From positions 289,480 through 353,479 of the forward strand of contig DATJAL010000002.1 in the NCBI GenBank assembly GCA_035516255.1: 64,000 nucleotides of DNA, written 5' to 3'. Made by a program: the position numbers and the translations under genes. The stretch is from Chitinivibrionales bacterium. GTDB taxonomy: Bacteria; Fibrobacterota; Chitinivibrionia; Chitinivibrionales; FEN-1185. The number at the start of each line of letters is the position of its first letter. The stretch's first letter is position 1. The notes under the pieces were generated by a model. It saw nothing but the letters and a program-made list of their open reading frames with translations, made no database searches and had not been told where the DNA came from. Positions 1 to 8,758 of the stretch are shown here, in pieces.

Positions 1-999
1 GGTGTGGTAGGTCAGCCGCACCGCCTTGTCCTGCGGCGTGCCGATTTTCCAGATATAAATTTCATAATCATAAATATCGTGCTCCTGGCCGAGGATCGTG
101 GCGCCCCATACCATCCACTGGCCGTCGGCGCTGATCTGCGGGAAATACTCATGGGAACGGCGGCCGGGCAGGTCCATGAACCTGAATTTCTTGTCCACGG
201 CCAGGCCCGCCGGGATCGCCAGTGGCTTTCCATTGGCGTCAACGTCGATCTTCAGCTCCTCGGTGCTGCCGTTGCCCTGGCCTTCGTTCATGCGGATAAC
301 GGCCTTGTTGTCGGGGAACCACGAGATCTCGCAGCCGGCGCCGGTGGTGTACCATTCTTTTCTGTCAAAATTCCATATGCCGGTCTGGCGCGAGGTGCCG
401 CGCAGGGTGATGGCGAGGCATTTGCCGTTCGGCGATAGTTCCGGCTGCTGCGCCCAGGTGTTCTTCTTGAACTGTTTCTCGGCGTCGAAAATCTCCTTTT
501 CCTCTCCGGAGGCGAGGCACTTGATGAACACCTTCGACGCGCGCGCGAACACGATGGAGTCTCCGGTGGGCCGCCACGTTCCCCACACCGCGTTCTCCGC
601 GACTTTTTTCTCGCCCGTGCCGTCGGGCTTGACGGTCCAGAGGTCCCATTTGTCGTTCTTCTCGGCGTCTTCCTCCGGGACCCAGCCCGATTTGCTGCGG
701 CAGAAGAGAATGGCGGCGCCGTCGGGCGAGAAGCGCGGGAACCAGTCGACGTTGTTCGGCGTGTTGGTGACGGGTTTCTGGTCGGAGCCGTCGGCGTTCA
801 TGATCCAAATATCGTGCTTGGTGTTGGCGCGCGAGGTCGACCAGACGATCTTTCCGTTCAGCTTTCCCTTGAACGCATCGAGAAGCTTCTGCTCGTCGCC
901 GGACGGCTTGGCCGGTGATCCGAGCGGCGCTTCCTGGGCAAGAAGCAGGGAAAAGGATGCGAGAACGCAGCCCGCGATGAAAAGTAATTTTTTATGCAT
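1..999 (-). CDS. Secreted TolB/PD40-type beta-propeller protein, C-terminus cut by window edge
   Basis: The reading frame stays open from an ATG at 999 to the left edge (333 codons), so the C-terminus is missing. A strong AAGGAG Shine-Dalgarno lies five bases before the ATG. The protein starts with a signal peptide ending near LLLAQE. Repeated WD40-like (PD40) blades follow, for example KHDIWIMNADGSDQKPVT, FPRFSPDGAAILF, DLWTVKPDGTGEKKV and QPELSPNGKCLAI. Families with this signature (TolB-like, DPP6-like) form periplasmic beta-propellers that usually act as binding scaffolds, sometimes as N-terminal parts of peptidases. No catalytic domain is visible in the part present. A long frame on the other strand over the same DNA is a shadow. 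Family confidence is good; the function is unknown. Confidence 0.85.
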   Translation of the reverse strand, partial: MHKKLLFIAGCVLASFSLLLAQEAPLGSPAKPSGDEQKLLDAFKGKLNGKIVWSTSRANTKHDIWIMNADGSDQKPVTNTPNNVDWFPRFSPDGAAILFCRSKSGWVPEEDAEKNDKWDLWTVKPDGTGEKKVAENAVWGTWRPTGDSIVFARASKVFIKCLASGEEKEIFDAEKQFKKNTWAQQPELSPNGKCLAITLRGTSRQTGIWNFDRKEWYTTGAGCEISWFPDNKAVIRMNEGQGNGSTEELKIDVDANGKPLAIPAGLAVDKKFRFMDLPGRRSHEYFPQISADGQWMVWGATILGQEHDIYDYEIYIWKIGTPQDKAVRLTYHT

Positions 1000-1113
1000 G
1001 TGGACTCCTTTGAAGTGAGATATGGTGATTGGATTACCTGAAAATAATTGTCACTGAATTGGATTAAAAGATTCTTTCCACTGTTACTTTTAAACAACCA
1101 TCAATCCTTAGAG

Positions 1114-1136
1114 TGTCATTCCCACGAAAGCGGGAA
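1114..1136. repeat. Single REP-like hairpin repeat
   Basis: TGTCATTCCCACGAAAGCGG followed by GAA is one half of the paired hairpin element seen in full at 6981-7048 and 16046-16122. It lies in the 160-base gap between the promoter side of the beta-propeller gene and the 3' end of the O-acetylation operon. The second hairpin of the pair is absent here, so this is a half unit or a decayed copy. Confidence 0.7.
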
Positions 1137-1161
1137 ACAATATCCATAAAGTTACCCTTAA

Positions 1162-3171
1162 TTACTTCATTTCCATAGGCTGCCACAACTGGCCGTAATC
1201 GTACAGGTCGCGGGCCACCATCATGTAAACGACGACCCGCTTCTTGTCGAGCATGTTTTTACGCGCGCGGTACCACTTGTCGCGCACGAGCGGCCCGCCG
1301 CCCCAGCTCGTGACGATGTCGACGGGAATGCCCGTGTTTGCGGCGATATGCGCGCCCACGCCCGCCGCTTTGCAATCGACAAGCTCGAACACGCCGGTGA
1401 AGCTGTCGCCGATGAGCATGACCGGCGAATCGGGGTTGTTCCCTTTGTAAAGAGTGCCGTCCGGGTTGTGAACCTGTCTGGCGCTAAGCTCCACCGCGGC
1501 GAACGCGGCCTTGTCCGCTTCGGCGAGCTTGTCCACGATGTCGCCCATCCGCGAGAATGTGGTGTCTTTCTCGGTGTATTTCACCGGAGTCTTCGACGCG
1601 TCGCCGTACCATGAAAATTGTTTTATGCGATCGGCGATGAGTTTCGCGGCGATCTCAAGACCGCGGTCTGTCCAGTGCGTGTCGTGCCTTTGGTATACCG
1701 CTTCCTTGAACTTTGCGTCGTCTTTTTTCGCGGCAAGAAACGCGGGCAGCAGGTCGATGACCTCGACGCCCGCGGCCTGAAGGTCCTTGAGAAATTTCCT
1801 GGAATAGGGATGGATGATGCCGTAAAGGTCTTTTGGTGTATTGTCAACCGGCAGTTTTTCGAAGTAGATGTCGGATTTATTAGGCACAGGTACGAAAATC
1901 AAGGAAATATTCTTGCTTTTGAGGAATTTGTTGAATTCCACAAGCTGCGGAATCGGATTCTTGTCTTTTGCCTGGAGCGACATGTCGCCGCTGTTGAGGT
2001 AGAGCGGCTCCCCGCTGAAAAACAGCCAGTTGTCTTTTCCCTTGAAGCCTTTCTGTGCGGGCGGCAGCGTCTTTGCAAATGCGAGCACCGCCCGGCGGAA
2101 CGGCTCGTCTTTCTTTGCCCAGACGGCGTAATCGCCGAATGCTTTCGTCTCCTGATCGAACCTGGCGTTGTTTTCCCTGAAATTTGCCGACACCGAGGTG
2201 TCGATGCCCGCCGGCACCGCGGCCGCTTGCGGCTGATTTGCCGGCGCGGCAGTAGGCGCCGCCTGTTTTTCCGCAGGGAAATCCACCAGGAAAACGTTGT
2301 AAAGGATTTTTCCCAGGGGATTGCCTTTGATGACGACAAGCGGATTGTCCACGGTCAATCCTTTGAGCTCCTTCACCGCGCCCTTGTCCATGTCGGGCGT
2401 GGGCCATTTGGCCTGTCCGTTCATGTCAACCACGTCGGTGTTGAGCTTTGGATACCAGTAGGAGGCGAGCAGGTTCGCCCAGTCGATCACCTGTTCCTTT
2501 GTCAAGACCGTTTTTGAATAGTCGTTGCGGATGTAGCCAAGGGTTTTCTGAATGACGGCCTTATCAACCGAGCTGATGTTCAGCTTTGCGTATATTTCTT
2601 TGAACCCGTCCCTGTCCTCATCGAGTACCGTGGCGTCAAGGAATTTCACCCACGGCTTGAACTCGATCTTCATCCAGATCTGCGTCGAATCGCCGGAGCC
2701 GTGGAGGTAAACCGCCGCGATTTCCTGATAAGGCATGAAAACCGAAGGGTCGGCCCATTTTTCGGAGACGATTTTCGAGCCGAGCTTCGCGAGATCGTCG
2801 TTTTTCGTCACGTCCCAGAGTTTCGCCTGCAGCGGGTCCCAGGCCATGGGCAGGTCTTTTTCCTCATTGGTAAGCGGGGTTTTCGCAAGGGTCGCGCACA
2901 CGTCGGTGACCGTGCCGCCAAAGGTGAGGCCTGCAAGGCCGATTTGCTTCGGCGGCCTTTTCGGGTTCACGGCCTGCGGGTCGAACCGAACGGGATTGGC
3001 GGTGTATGCGGCGTAATCGAGGTTGGCCAAAGTAGGCACGCTGATCCTGCGGATCATGGTGCGCGAGGTGATACGGTTGTATCCCTTGTTGACGGTTTCG
3101 AACGGGGCGGCGCTGACCGAGGTGATGAAAAAAGCAGCGGCGGCCATTAAAAAAACGACTTTTGACTGCAT
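1162..3171 (-). CDS. AlgX/AlgJ-like SGNH-fold polysaccharide O-acetyltransferase, periplasmic
   Basis: 669 residues with an N-terminal signal peptide (cleavage near SVSAAP). The C-terminal half (about 340-669) matches the AlgJ/AlgX SGNH-hydrolase-like domain. DTHW at 497-500 supplies the Asp and His of the triad, and the GDS motif at 588-590 supplies the Ser nucleophile. AlgJ/AlgX proteins move acetyl groups, delivered across the membrane by AlgI, onto an exopolysaccharide. The first 330 residues match nothing I recognise and may bind the polymer. It is the last gene of a minus-strand operon, 15 bases after a shorter paralogue (3187-4827), with an AAGGA site eight bases before the ATG. The polymer acetylated is unknown; no alginate polymerase genes are present. 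Confidence 0.8.
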   Translation of the reverse strand: MQSKVVFLMAAAAFFITSVSAAPFETVNKGYNRITSRTMIRRISVPTLANLDYAAYTANPVRFDPQAVNPKRPPKQIGLAGLTFGGTVTDVCATLAKTPLTNEEKDLPMAWDPLQAKLWDVTKNDDLAKLGSKIVSEKWADPSVFMPYQEIAAVYLHGSGDSTQIWMKIEFKPWVKFLDATVLDEDRDGFKEIYAKLNISSVDKAVIQKTLGYIRNDYSKTVLTKEQVIDWANLLASYWYPKLNTDVVDMNGQAKWPTPDMDKGAVKELKGLTVDNPLVVIKGNPLGKILYNVFLVDFPAEKQAAPTAAPANQPQAAAVPAGIDTSVSANFRENNARFDQETKAFGDYAVWAKKDEPFRRAVLAFAKTLPPAQKGFKGKDNWLFFSGEPLYLNSGDMSLQAKDKNPIPQLVEFNKFLKSKNISLIFVPVPNKSDIYFEKLPVDNTPKDLYGIIHPYSRKFLKDLQAAGVEVIDLLPAFLAAKKDDAKFKEAVYQRHDTHWTDRGLEIAAKLIADRIKQFSWYGDASKTPVKYTEKDTTFSRMGDIVDKLAEADKAAFAAVELSARQVHNPDGTLYKGNNPDSPVMLIGDSFTGVFELVDCKAAGVGAHIAANTGIPVDIVTSWGGGPLVRDKWYRARKNMLDKKRVVVYMMVARDLYDYGQLWQPMEMK

Positions 3172-3186
3172 GAAAGAAATCCTTTT

Positions 3187-4827
3187 CTACTCGTTTGATG
3201 CCATGGCAAGCGGGACGTCCTTCCATCCCTCGTTTCCATACCGGAAGTCGCGCTCCACCACTTCCCATATGACAAGTTTTTTGCCCTTGAGCAGGTTCAC
3301 CTTGCGCGCGAGCGATTCGCGCACGAGCGTCGAAGCGCCGCCGTCGCTCACGATGGTGGCGATGGGCTGCGAAAGCTCTTTCGCGAGGTGCGCGATCCAG
3401 CCGGCCGAGCGCGGCTCGTCGGTCTGGTAGATGCGCGAAAAGCTGTCGCCGATGAGCACGATCTGCGAATTCTTAGAATCGTCTTTGTAAAGGTGCCTGC
3501 CGGTCTCGGCCCCGGCGGCGTCGCGCTCAACCTGATATACCTGATAACAGCGGGTCTTTTCGGTGGCAAACGCCACCGAAAGATCGTTGACCTTGAACGC
3601 GGGAAGTGTGGTCATGACGCCCACGTCGCCGGTCCTGTCGATGAAGACCGAGTCGAGGACATATTCCGTCGTACCCGCCCGGTACCACGGATATCGCTTG
3701 ATGCGGTCGGCCACGGTGCGGGCCGCGACCATGACCCCTCTCGCGCGCCAGTGCGTGTCTTTTGACAGATACATCGAGTCTCCGGCAGTGGAGTCATTTT
3801 TACGCTCTGCGAGAAAGGGGGTGAAAAGATCCACCGTCTCGATGCCGGCGGTGCGCAGGTCGCGGATGGCCCTACTCGAATTTCCTTGGGCAGCGGTCTG
3901 TGCCGGATTTGCATTTTGGGCGAGCATGTCGGGGTAGATGCTCGGTTTACCCGGAACCACGACCACCAAAAGGTCCACACCGAATTCCGCGAGCTGCTTT
4001 TTGAATTTGACGGCGGCCTGTATGGGGTTGTCGGAGACCACCTGGTCGTTGGGATCCACGATGATGGCGCGCTTGTCAAGAACATAGGGCCGGATCAGGT
4101 AATCGACGTCCTGTTTGTAAAAGAACCACGCGTTCCTGCCGAGAACGCCCTTTTCGCCGAGGTCACGGTACAGGGCATACCGGAGGAAGAACATGATCGG
4201 CCGCGCCCACGTCGTGTAGATCGAGGTGTTTTCGATTTCCTTTTCATAAGGCCGCAGATACTTCGCGTCCCAGAAAATCACCGGCAGGTTTTTAACGACC
4301 AGCAGCGCTTTTACTGCAGCCGACGGTTTTCGGTACCGCGCGGCAACTTGCGCGGTGAACGCCCTGGCTTCCGAGCAGAAGCGCGCCGATGCCGCGCGGT
4401 CGCCGTTGCGCAGGCTTAACAGAAGAGAATCAAACGGCTTTGCGTAACGATCGATTTCCTGAACGGATTTCGAGGACTGGCTGGCCTTGACATGGCGGTT
4501 GAACGTCGAAACGGTCTTTTGTAATTCCGCAACGTCAACCATGGCCTCGTCGGCCTGTGCTTGGGGCCGCTGCGAGTCCCATGCCGCGCCGCTGTCGACG
4601 CCGGCCGATGGAATCTCGGCGGCCATCGAATCAACCCGCGCCTGAATTCGGCCGATGAGCCGGTTCATTGTCTCCGCGCGTTTGACCGGAGTGATGAAGG
4701 TGTCTTTGAACAGGTCAAGCACCTGGATGCGTTGGCCGGTCGTTTTTTCCACTATGGCCTGCGAAACGGGCACGGCGAAAATGAGGAACAGAAAGATCGT
4801 GCTGAAGATGGCGGCTGCTTTTTTCAT
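3187..4827 (-). CDS. Second AlgJ/AlgX-like SGNH O-acetyltransferase, membrane-anchored
   Basis: 546 residues. An N-terminal hydrophobic segment (about 3-24) acts as signal anchor, so the domain sits in the periplasm. The AlgJ/AlgX catalytic set is complete: DTHW at 357-360 and GDS at 460-462. It is a paralogue of the next gene (1162-3171) but lacks that protein's long N-terminal extension. The GGAGGG site nine bases before the ATG and the 18-base gap after the AlgI-like gene show one transcript. Two SGNH proteins beside one MBOAT resemble the AlgI-AlgJ-AlgX division of labour, where one partner is membrane-tethered and the other secreted. This is inferred from family knowledge. The polysaccharide target is unknown. 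Confidence 0.8.
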   Translation of the reverse strand: MKKAAAIFSTIFLFLIFAVPVSQAIVEKTTGQRIQVLDLFKDTFITPVKRAETMNRLIGRIQARVDSMAAEIPSAGVDSGAAWDSQRPQAQADEAMVDVAELQKTVSTFNRHVKASQSSKSVQEIDRYAKPFDSLLLSLRNGDRAASARFCSEARAFTAQVAARYRKPSAAVKALLVVKNLPVIFWDAKYLRPYEKEIENTSIYTTWARPIMFFLRYALYRDLGEKGVLGRNAWFFYKQDVDYLIRPYVLDKRAIIVDPNDQVVSDNPIQAAVKFKKQLAEFGVDLLVVVVPGKPSIYPDMLAQNANPAQTAAQGNSSRAIRDLRTAGIETVDLFTPFLAERKNDSTAGDSMYLSKDTHWRARGVMVAARTVADRIKRYPWYRAGTTEYVLDSVFIDRTGDVGVMTTLPAFKVNDLSVAFATEKTRCYQVYQVERDAAGAETGRHLYKDDSKNSQIVLIGDSFSRIYQTDEPRSAGWIAHLAKELSQPIATIVSDGGASTLVRESLARKVNLLKGKKLVIWEVVERDFRYGNEGWKDVPLAMASNE

Positions 4828-4845
4828 GGTTTGTTTCCCTCCGCC

Positions 4846-6273
4846 TTAAAACTGAAAGTACAGGAAGGGACTGTACGTTTGCGTGAACATGCCGAGTATG
4901 GCGTACAGGAAAATGATCATGCAGATGATGAGCTTGCCGGGTGTAATGCCCTTTGCAATCCAGTTGTACGCCTGCATGGGCTGCCATACCAGCGCGGCGC
5001 AGATCAGCATTTCAAAGATGTGGCGCGTGGAAAAGATTTCCGCGCTCAAAAGCGGCGCCGATGCGGCGCCGGACACGACGCCGGTCATGGCGCCCCAGTA
5101 CAGCAGCGCCTGGTGGAACGACGGCGCGCGGAACTGCACCCAGCCGAAAAGTATGATGACAAAGGTGAATGCGACCTGCGTCCAGCCCGGCGCCCAGGAA
5201 TATGCGGTCTTCTTGTTGAGCACGCGCTCGTAAATAAGGAACGCGCCTTGGTAAATTCCCCACAATACGAAGGTCATGCTCGCGCCGTGCCACAGGCCGC
5301 ACAGGAAAAAGGCGAACCCGAGGTTGAAATAGGTGCGGGCCGTGCCCTTGCGGTTCCCGCCGAGCGGGATGTACAGATAATCCATGATAAAGGACGACAG
5401 GGTCATGTGCCACCGTTTCCAGAAAATTGAAATGCTTTTGGAGAGATAGGGCGCATTGAAATTTTTCGGGAATTCTATGCCCATCATGCGTGCGAGCCCC
5501 ACGGCCATGTCCGAGTAACCGCAGAAGTCGAAATATATTTGGAACGAATACGCGATCACGCCCCACCACGCGTTGAGCATGCCGGGAGCATCAGCGCCGA
5601 ACGCCGCGTCCGCGATACCGGCCGCCGGGTCGGCAAGAAGGATTTTTTTGGCGAACCCGAGCATGAAAATCGCGGTGCCGCTGGCGAACTTTTCCCACGA
5701 ATGGGTGCGCACCATCAATTGGTCCGCGACCGACTGGTACCGGATGATGGGGCCCGCGATCAGGTGGGGGTACAGGCCGAGAAAGCACGAGAACGCGCCG
5801 AAGGTGGGCGCCTGTTTTGCGTCGCCTTTGTAAACGTCGATCACGTAGCTCAGCGCCACGAACGTGTAAAACGAAATGCCCGAGGGCAGAAGCACCTTGA
5901 GAATATGGAACAGGTGCGTGGGCCCGCCGCAGACGTGGATAAGGCCGTTGAGTCCGCCCATGAAGAACATGTAATACTTGAAAAAGCCGAGGAGCAGGAG
6001 ATCGGTGACAATGGCGAACACCAGCGCGGTCTTTCGCCGCTGTTTCGTGGCGTCGGGTTTGACGATGATTTCGGCGCATAAATAATCTTTATAGGAGGTG
6101 ATGAACAGGAGAAGCGTGAACCACGGCACGAGCCAGCCGTAAAACACGTAGCTCATGATCGTGATCCACATGTTCTTGAGATAGAAATTCTTCCACTTGA
6201 ACGGCAGGGCGAAATAAACCGTCAGAAAAATGGGCAGAAAATAAAACAGAAAGATGTGCGATGAAAAGACCAT
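4846..6273 (-). CDS. AlgI-like MBOAT O-acyltransferase
   Basis: 475 residues, very hydrophobic, with around ten membrane segments. It carries the MBOAT hallmarks: FWKRWHMTLSSF (284-295), YIPLGGNRKG (301-310) and the catalytic histidine in CGLWHGAS (His329). AlgI/DltB/PatA-type proteins pass an acyl group, usually acetyl, from the cytoplasm to the outside, where an SGNH partner attaches it to a polymer. Length agrees with AlgI (about 470-520). AGGAGA precedes the ATG. It is followed 18 and 15 bases apart by two AlgJ/AlgX-like genes, which makes an export-acetylation machine near certain. No polymer synthase lies nearby, so the substrate could be an exopolysaccharide, cell-wall glycan or lipid-linked sugar made elsewhere. 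Confidence 0.9.
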   Translation of the reverse strand: MVFSSHIFLFYFLPIFLTVYFALPFKWKNFYLKNMWITIMSYVFYGWLVPWFTLLLFITSYKDYLCAEIIVKPDATKQRRKTALVFAIVTDLLLLGFFKYYMFFMGGLNGLIHVCGGPTHLFHILKVLLPSGISFYTFVALSYVIDVYKGDAKQAPTFGAFSCFLGLYPHLIAGPIIRYQSVADQLMVRTHSWEKFASGTAIFMLGFAKKILLADPAAGIADAAFGADAPGMLNAWWGVIAYSFQIYFDFCGYSDMAVGLARMMGIEFPKNFNAPYLSKSISIFWKRWHMTLSSFIMDYLYIPLGGNRKGTARTYFNLGFAFFLCGLWHGASMTFVLWGIYQGAFLIYERVLNKKTAYSWAPGWTQVAFTFVIILFGWVQFRAPSFHQALLYWGAMTGVVSGAASAPLLSAEIFSTRHIFEMLICAALVWQPMQAYNWIAKGITPGKLIICMIIFLYAILGMFTQTYSPFLYFQF

Positions 6274-6312
6274 GCTCGGTTCTCCTGTGAGGCCCCTTCG
6301 AAGGTGCTGTGG

Positions 6313-6882
6313 TTACTGTACTATATCGGCCCGTACGGCATAGTATTTGTTAAGGTCCGAATCCTGGTACTCATCCTCAACGTTGTCCTTCCAGATTTTG
6401 TCGATGGGTGTGATGAGCCAGAGTTTGTGCTTTGCACCCACTTCCATTTTTTCCACGGTCCCCGAAACGTTCTTTTTCATGGCGTCCTTGATCTGGGAAC
6501 GGGGGATGAGCGGGTTGTAATGGCCCACCAGGATGTCCTGCGCCTTGTACGAACCCTTCACCACGCTGAGCACCCGGTATTTCATGATGTAAACGTAGTT
6601 ATAAAGGTCGTTGGAGGCAAACTTGCCCGGGATCTCGGTGATGCGCGCGACAACGATGAGTGTATCGGATTTTGCAGGAGCACCCTTTGCGGCCGCTTGC
6701 TTCGGGGCCGGCGCTGTTTTCTGCACCGATGGAGCTGCCGCCTTTTCCTGTTCTGCCGGGGCGCTTTTCGCGGGCTTGGCCGTGGTCTTTTGCGCCGCAG
6801 CGGAATCGGTCTGGCCGCATGCGGAAACGACAAGAAAAACGCCGATCAACGCAGCGCAGATATATACAAGTACGCGTTTCAT
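6313..6882 (-). CDS. Small lipoprotein heading the O-acetylation operon
   Basis: 189 residues with a lipoprotein signal: LVVSAC with the lipidated Cys at 22. A linker rich in Ala, Lys, Pro and Gln (about 25-72) is typical of an envelope tether. A compact domain (about 73-189) follows that I do not recognise. An AGGAGG site precedes the ATG. The stop lies 39 bases before the AlgI-like gene on the same strand, so it is probably the first gene of the operon. A role in positioning the acetylation complex or binding the polymer is a guess from position only. Confidence 0.7.
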   Translation of the reverse strand: MKRVLVYICAALIGVFLVVSACGQTDSAAAQKTTAKPAKSAPAEQEKAAAPSVQKTAPAPKQAAAKGAPAKSDTLIVVARITEIPGKFASNDLYNYVYIMKYRVLSVVKGSYKAQDILVGHYNPLIPRSQIKDAMKKNVSGTVEKMEVGAKHKLWLITPIDKIWKDNVEDEYQDSDLNKYYAVRADIVQ

Positions 6883-6980
6883 GAAAACCTCCTATAAAAA
6901 AGTGACAAAGTGACAAATTCCGGATAGAATAATGATGTTAATCATCCAGGCTAATTGACAAAGAACTTAATGCTATGATT

Positions 6981-7048
6981 TGTCATTCCCACGAAAGCGG
7001 GAATCTATTTCCTTTGCCGACTGGACTCCCGCGTTCGCGGGAGTGACA
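6981..7048. repeat. Paired REP/MITE-like hairpin element
   Basis: Two short palindromes of related sequence lie head to head. The first (TTCCCACGAAAGCGGGAA) starts with TGTCA; the second (CTCCCGCGTTCGCGGGAG) ends with TGACA. The whole unit is thus itself bounded by inverted TGTCAYTCCC / GGGAGTGACA ends. A near copy is at 16046-16122 and a single arm at 1114-1136. The element lies between the start of the O-acetylation operon and the end of the epimerase gene. Such units are non-coding and may act as transcript 3' hairpins. Confidence 0.8.
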
Positions 7049-7128
7049 TTGTTTTATTTTCCTATAATCAAATATCAATCAATAGACCTTAAAATTATGA
7101 ATTTATTAACTTATTGACGCGTAACCCG

Positions 7129-8034
7129 TCAACCATTTCTTCTCGGAAACACCCTGGGCAATTGCTCGGTAACTTTTTTAGGCGCATACCCAAGGTCTTT
7201 CATCGCATCCGCCGGATCAAGATTGGCATCCTGGATTATCCCCGCGATCACCTGCCATTTGAGCGGCGGATCGCGCATGACAACCTTCATCATCGCCGCG
7301 ATCATCTTGCACAGCCACACCGGAAGGCGCACCACCGGCTTGCGCTCCATGTCCATCAGCCTCAGGCAGAGCCGCGTGAAATCGATCATGCTCACGGCCT
7401 CTCCGCCGCTGAGGTTGTAAATTTTTCCGAACGTTTTCTTGCTGCCGCAAGCGGCGAGCAGGCCAGCATTGACATCCTCAACATACACCGGCCGCTTGAG
7501 CGCGGCGCCGCTGCCGATGAACGGTACCGCCGGGAATTTTTTCAGGTACTCGAGGTACAGGTCGAATTCCTGGCCGCCTTTTTCGCCGTACACCAGCGTG
7601 GGCCTGAGCATGGTGTAATCAAGCCCCGAGTTTTTAACAATCTCCTCCGCCGCCCGTTTGGAGAGCGAATAGGGCGTTGGGGCCGGGTAAGTGACTGATG
7701 CCGACGACACGTAAATGAAATGCCCGACCTTTGCCTTTACCGCTTCGTCGACAATGTTTCTTGTGCCTTCAACGTTTATCTTTTGAAAGACCGCTTCATC
7801 CCTTGAAATGATGACCGCCGCAAGGTGCAGCACCGTGTCAACGCCGTCGCAGACCGCGGCGAGGCCGGCCCTGTCGGCGATGTCCGCATGCCTGATGTCG
7901 GCGGCAGTGTCCTTGACGCGTGCGACAAACGGGTCGCCCGGCATGCACAGCACGCGAACTTTTTTCCCCTGGTGCGCGAGCATGCGCACCAGCACGCTCC
8001 CCATAGCGCCCGTGCCGCCGGTGACGAGTATCAT
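7129..8034 (-). CDS. NAD(P)-dependent epimerase/dehydratase (extended SDR)
   Basis: 301 residues. The N-terminus has the Rossmann dinucleotide motif GGTGAMG (6-12) and the SDR catalytic pair YSLSK (Tyr122, Lys126), with SSAS before it supplying the Ser/Thr. The length fits extended SDRs that act on nucleotide sugars or carrier-linked sugars. It overlaps the preceding glycosyltransferase gene by four bases (ATGA), so the two are translationally coupled. The neighbours (ArnA-dehydrogenase-like, GT2) point to modification of a sugar or polyprenyl-linked intermediate for the envelope. The substrate cannot be read from the sequence. Confidence 0.85.
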   Translation of the reverse strand: MILVTGGTGAMGSVLVRMLAHQGKKVRVLCMPGDPFVARVKDTAADIRHADIADRAGLAAVCDGVDTVLHLAAVIISRDEAVFQKINVEGTRNIVDEAVKAKVGHFIYVSSASVTYPAPTPYSLSKRAAEEIVKNSGLDYTMLRPTLVYGEKGGQEFDLYLEYLKKFPAVPFIGSGAALKRPVYVEDVNAGLLAACGSKKTFGKIYNLSGGEAVSMIDFTRLCLRLMDMERKPVVRLPVWLCKMIAAMMKVVMRDPPLKWQVIAGIIQDANLDPADAMKDLGYAPKKVTEQLPRVFPRRNG

Positions 8035-8735
8035 CGCGGTTTGTACCTTCCTGCAAGATACCGTGCCATGACCCCGAGCACGCTCATGCCGTATTCCACC
8101 GGCCGCAGGTACGAAACCTCGTCGGCGTACCGTGTGGGGATCGGCATTTCGGCGATCGACAGTCCGGCAGCCCGGCCGAGCGCGATCAGTTCAATGTCGC
8201 ACTCGAAACCGGCGCTCAGGCGGTCGAACGGCAGCGTTTCAAGCGCCTTTCTGCCATAGCAGAGCATGCCGCTGTGATAATCCGTGAGCGAAAGCCCGAA
8301 AACGATATTTTCAAAGAACGTCAAAGTCTTTCCCGCAAAATATTTGTACCGCGGCATGCCTCCGGAAAGCGCGGTGCCCGGAGCGATGCGCGAGCCCTGC
8401 ATGATGTCGATGTTGTTTGCCGCCATTTTCCCGATGAACCCCGGGATCGCCTCCGGAGGATACTGGCCGTCGGCGTGGAGGCATACCGCGTAATCGCAGG
8501 CGTCCCCCTTGCAGCGTGAGAGTCCTTCGCGCACGGCCTTGCCGTATCCGCGGTTCCACGAGAAGTGAACCGGCCGCACCTTGGGATTCTCATGTGACAA
8601 TTGTTCGATGACGGCGGCGGTGCCGTCGTTCGAGCCGTCGTTGACGATCCACAGGTGCGCGATGTCGTTCCACAGCTCCCGGGGAATGCGGGCGGCCACG
8701 CCTTCGAGGTGGCGCTCGGCGTTGAAAGCCGGCAT
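8031..8735 (-). CDS. GT2 glycosyltransferase, polyprenyl-phosphate sugar synthase type; true start probably further upstream
   Basis: From the first ATG (8735) the protein is 234 residues. It resembles dolichyl-phosphate-mannose synthase/ArnC-type GT2 enzymes: IVNDGSNDGT near residue 30, HADGQYPPE replacing the usual DxD, then SGMLCYGRKAL. These enzymes move a sugar from a nucleotide to a polyprenyl phosphate at the inner membrane. No C-terminal membrane helices are present. The family's first beta strand (KKISIF) is encoded just before the ATG, in frame. A CTG at 8762-8760 overlapping the upstream TGA, with GGAGG four bases before it, would restore that strand. It lies between an ArnA-dehydrogenase-like gene and an SDR gene. 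Confidence 0.85.
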   Translation of the reverse strand: MPAFNAERHLEGVAARIPRELWNDIAHLWIVNDGSNDGTAAVIEQLSHENPKVRPVHFSWNRGYGKAVREGLSRCKGDACDYAVCLHADGQYPPEAIPGFIGKMAANNIDIMQGSRIAPGTALSGGMPRYKYFAGKTLTFFENIVFGLSLTDYHSGMLCYGRKALETLPFDRLSAGFECDIELIALGRAAGLSIAEMPIPTRYADEVSYLRPVEYGMSVLGVMARYLAGRYKPR

Positions 8736-8758
8736 AAAAATGGAAATTTTCTTACCAC

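Noticed and set aside
98..1018. 306-codon open frame on the plus strand
   Set aside because: It is antisense to the beta-propeller gene, which has a signal peptide, a strong ribosome site and PD40 repeats; the plus frame has no family-like sequence.
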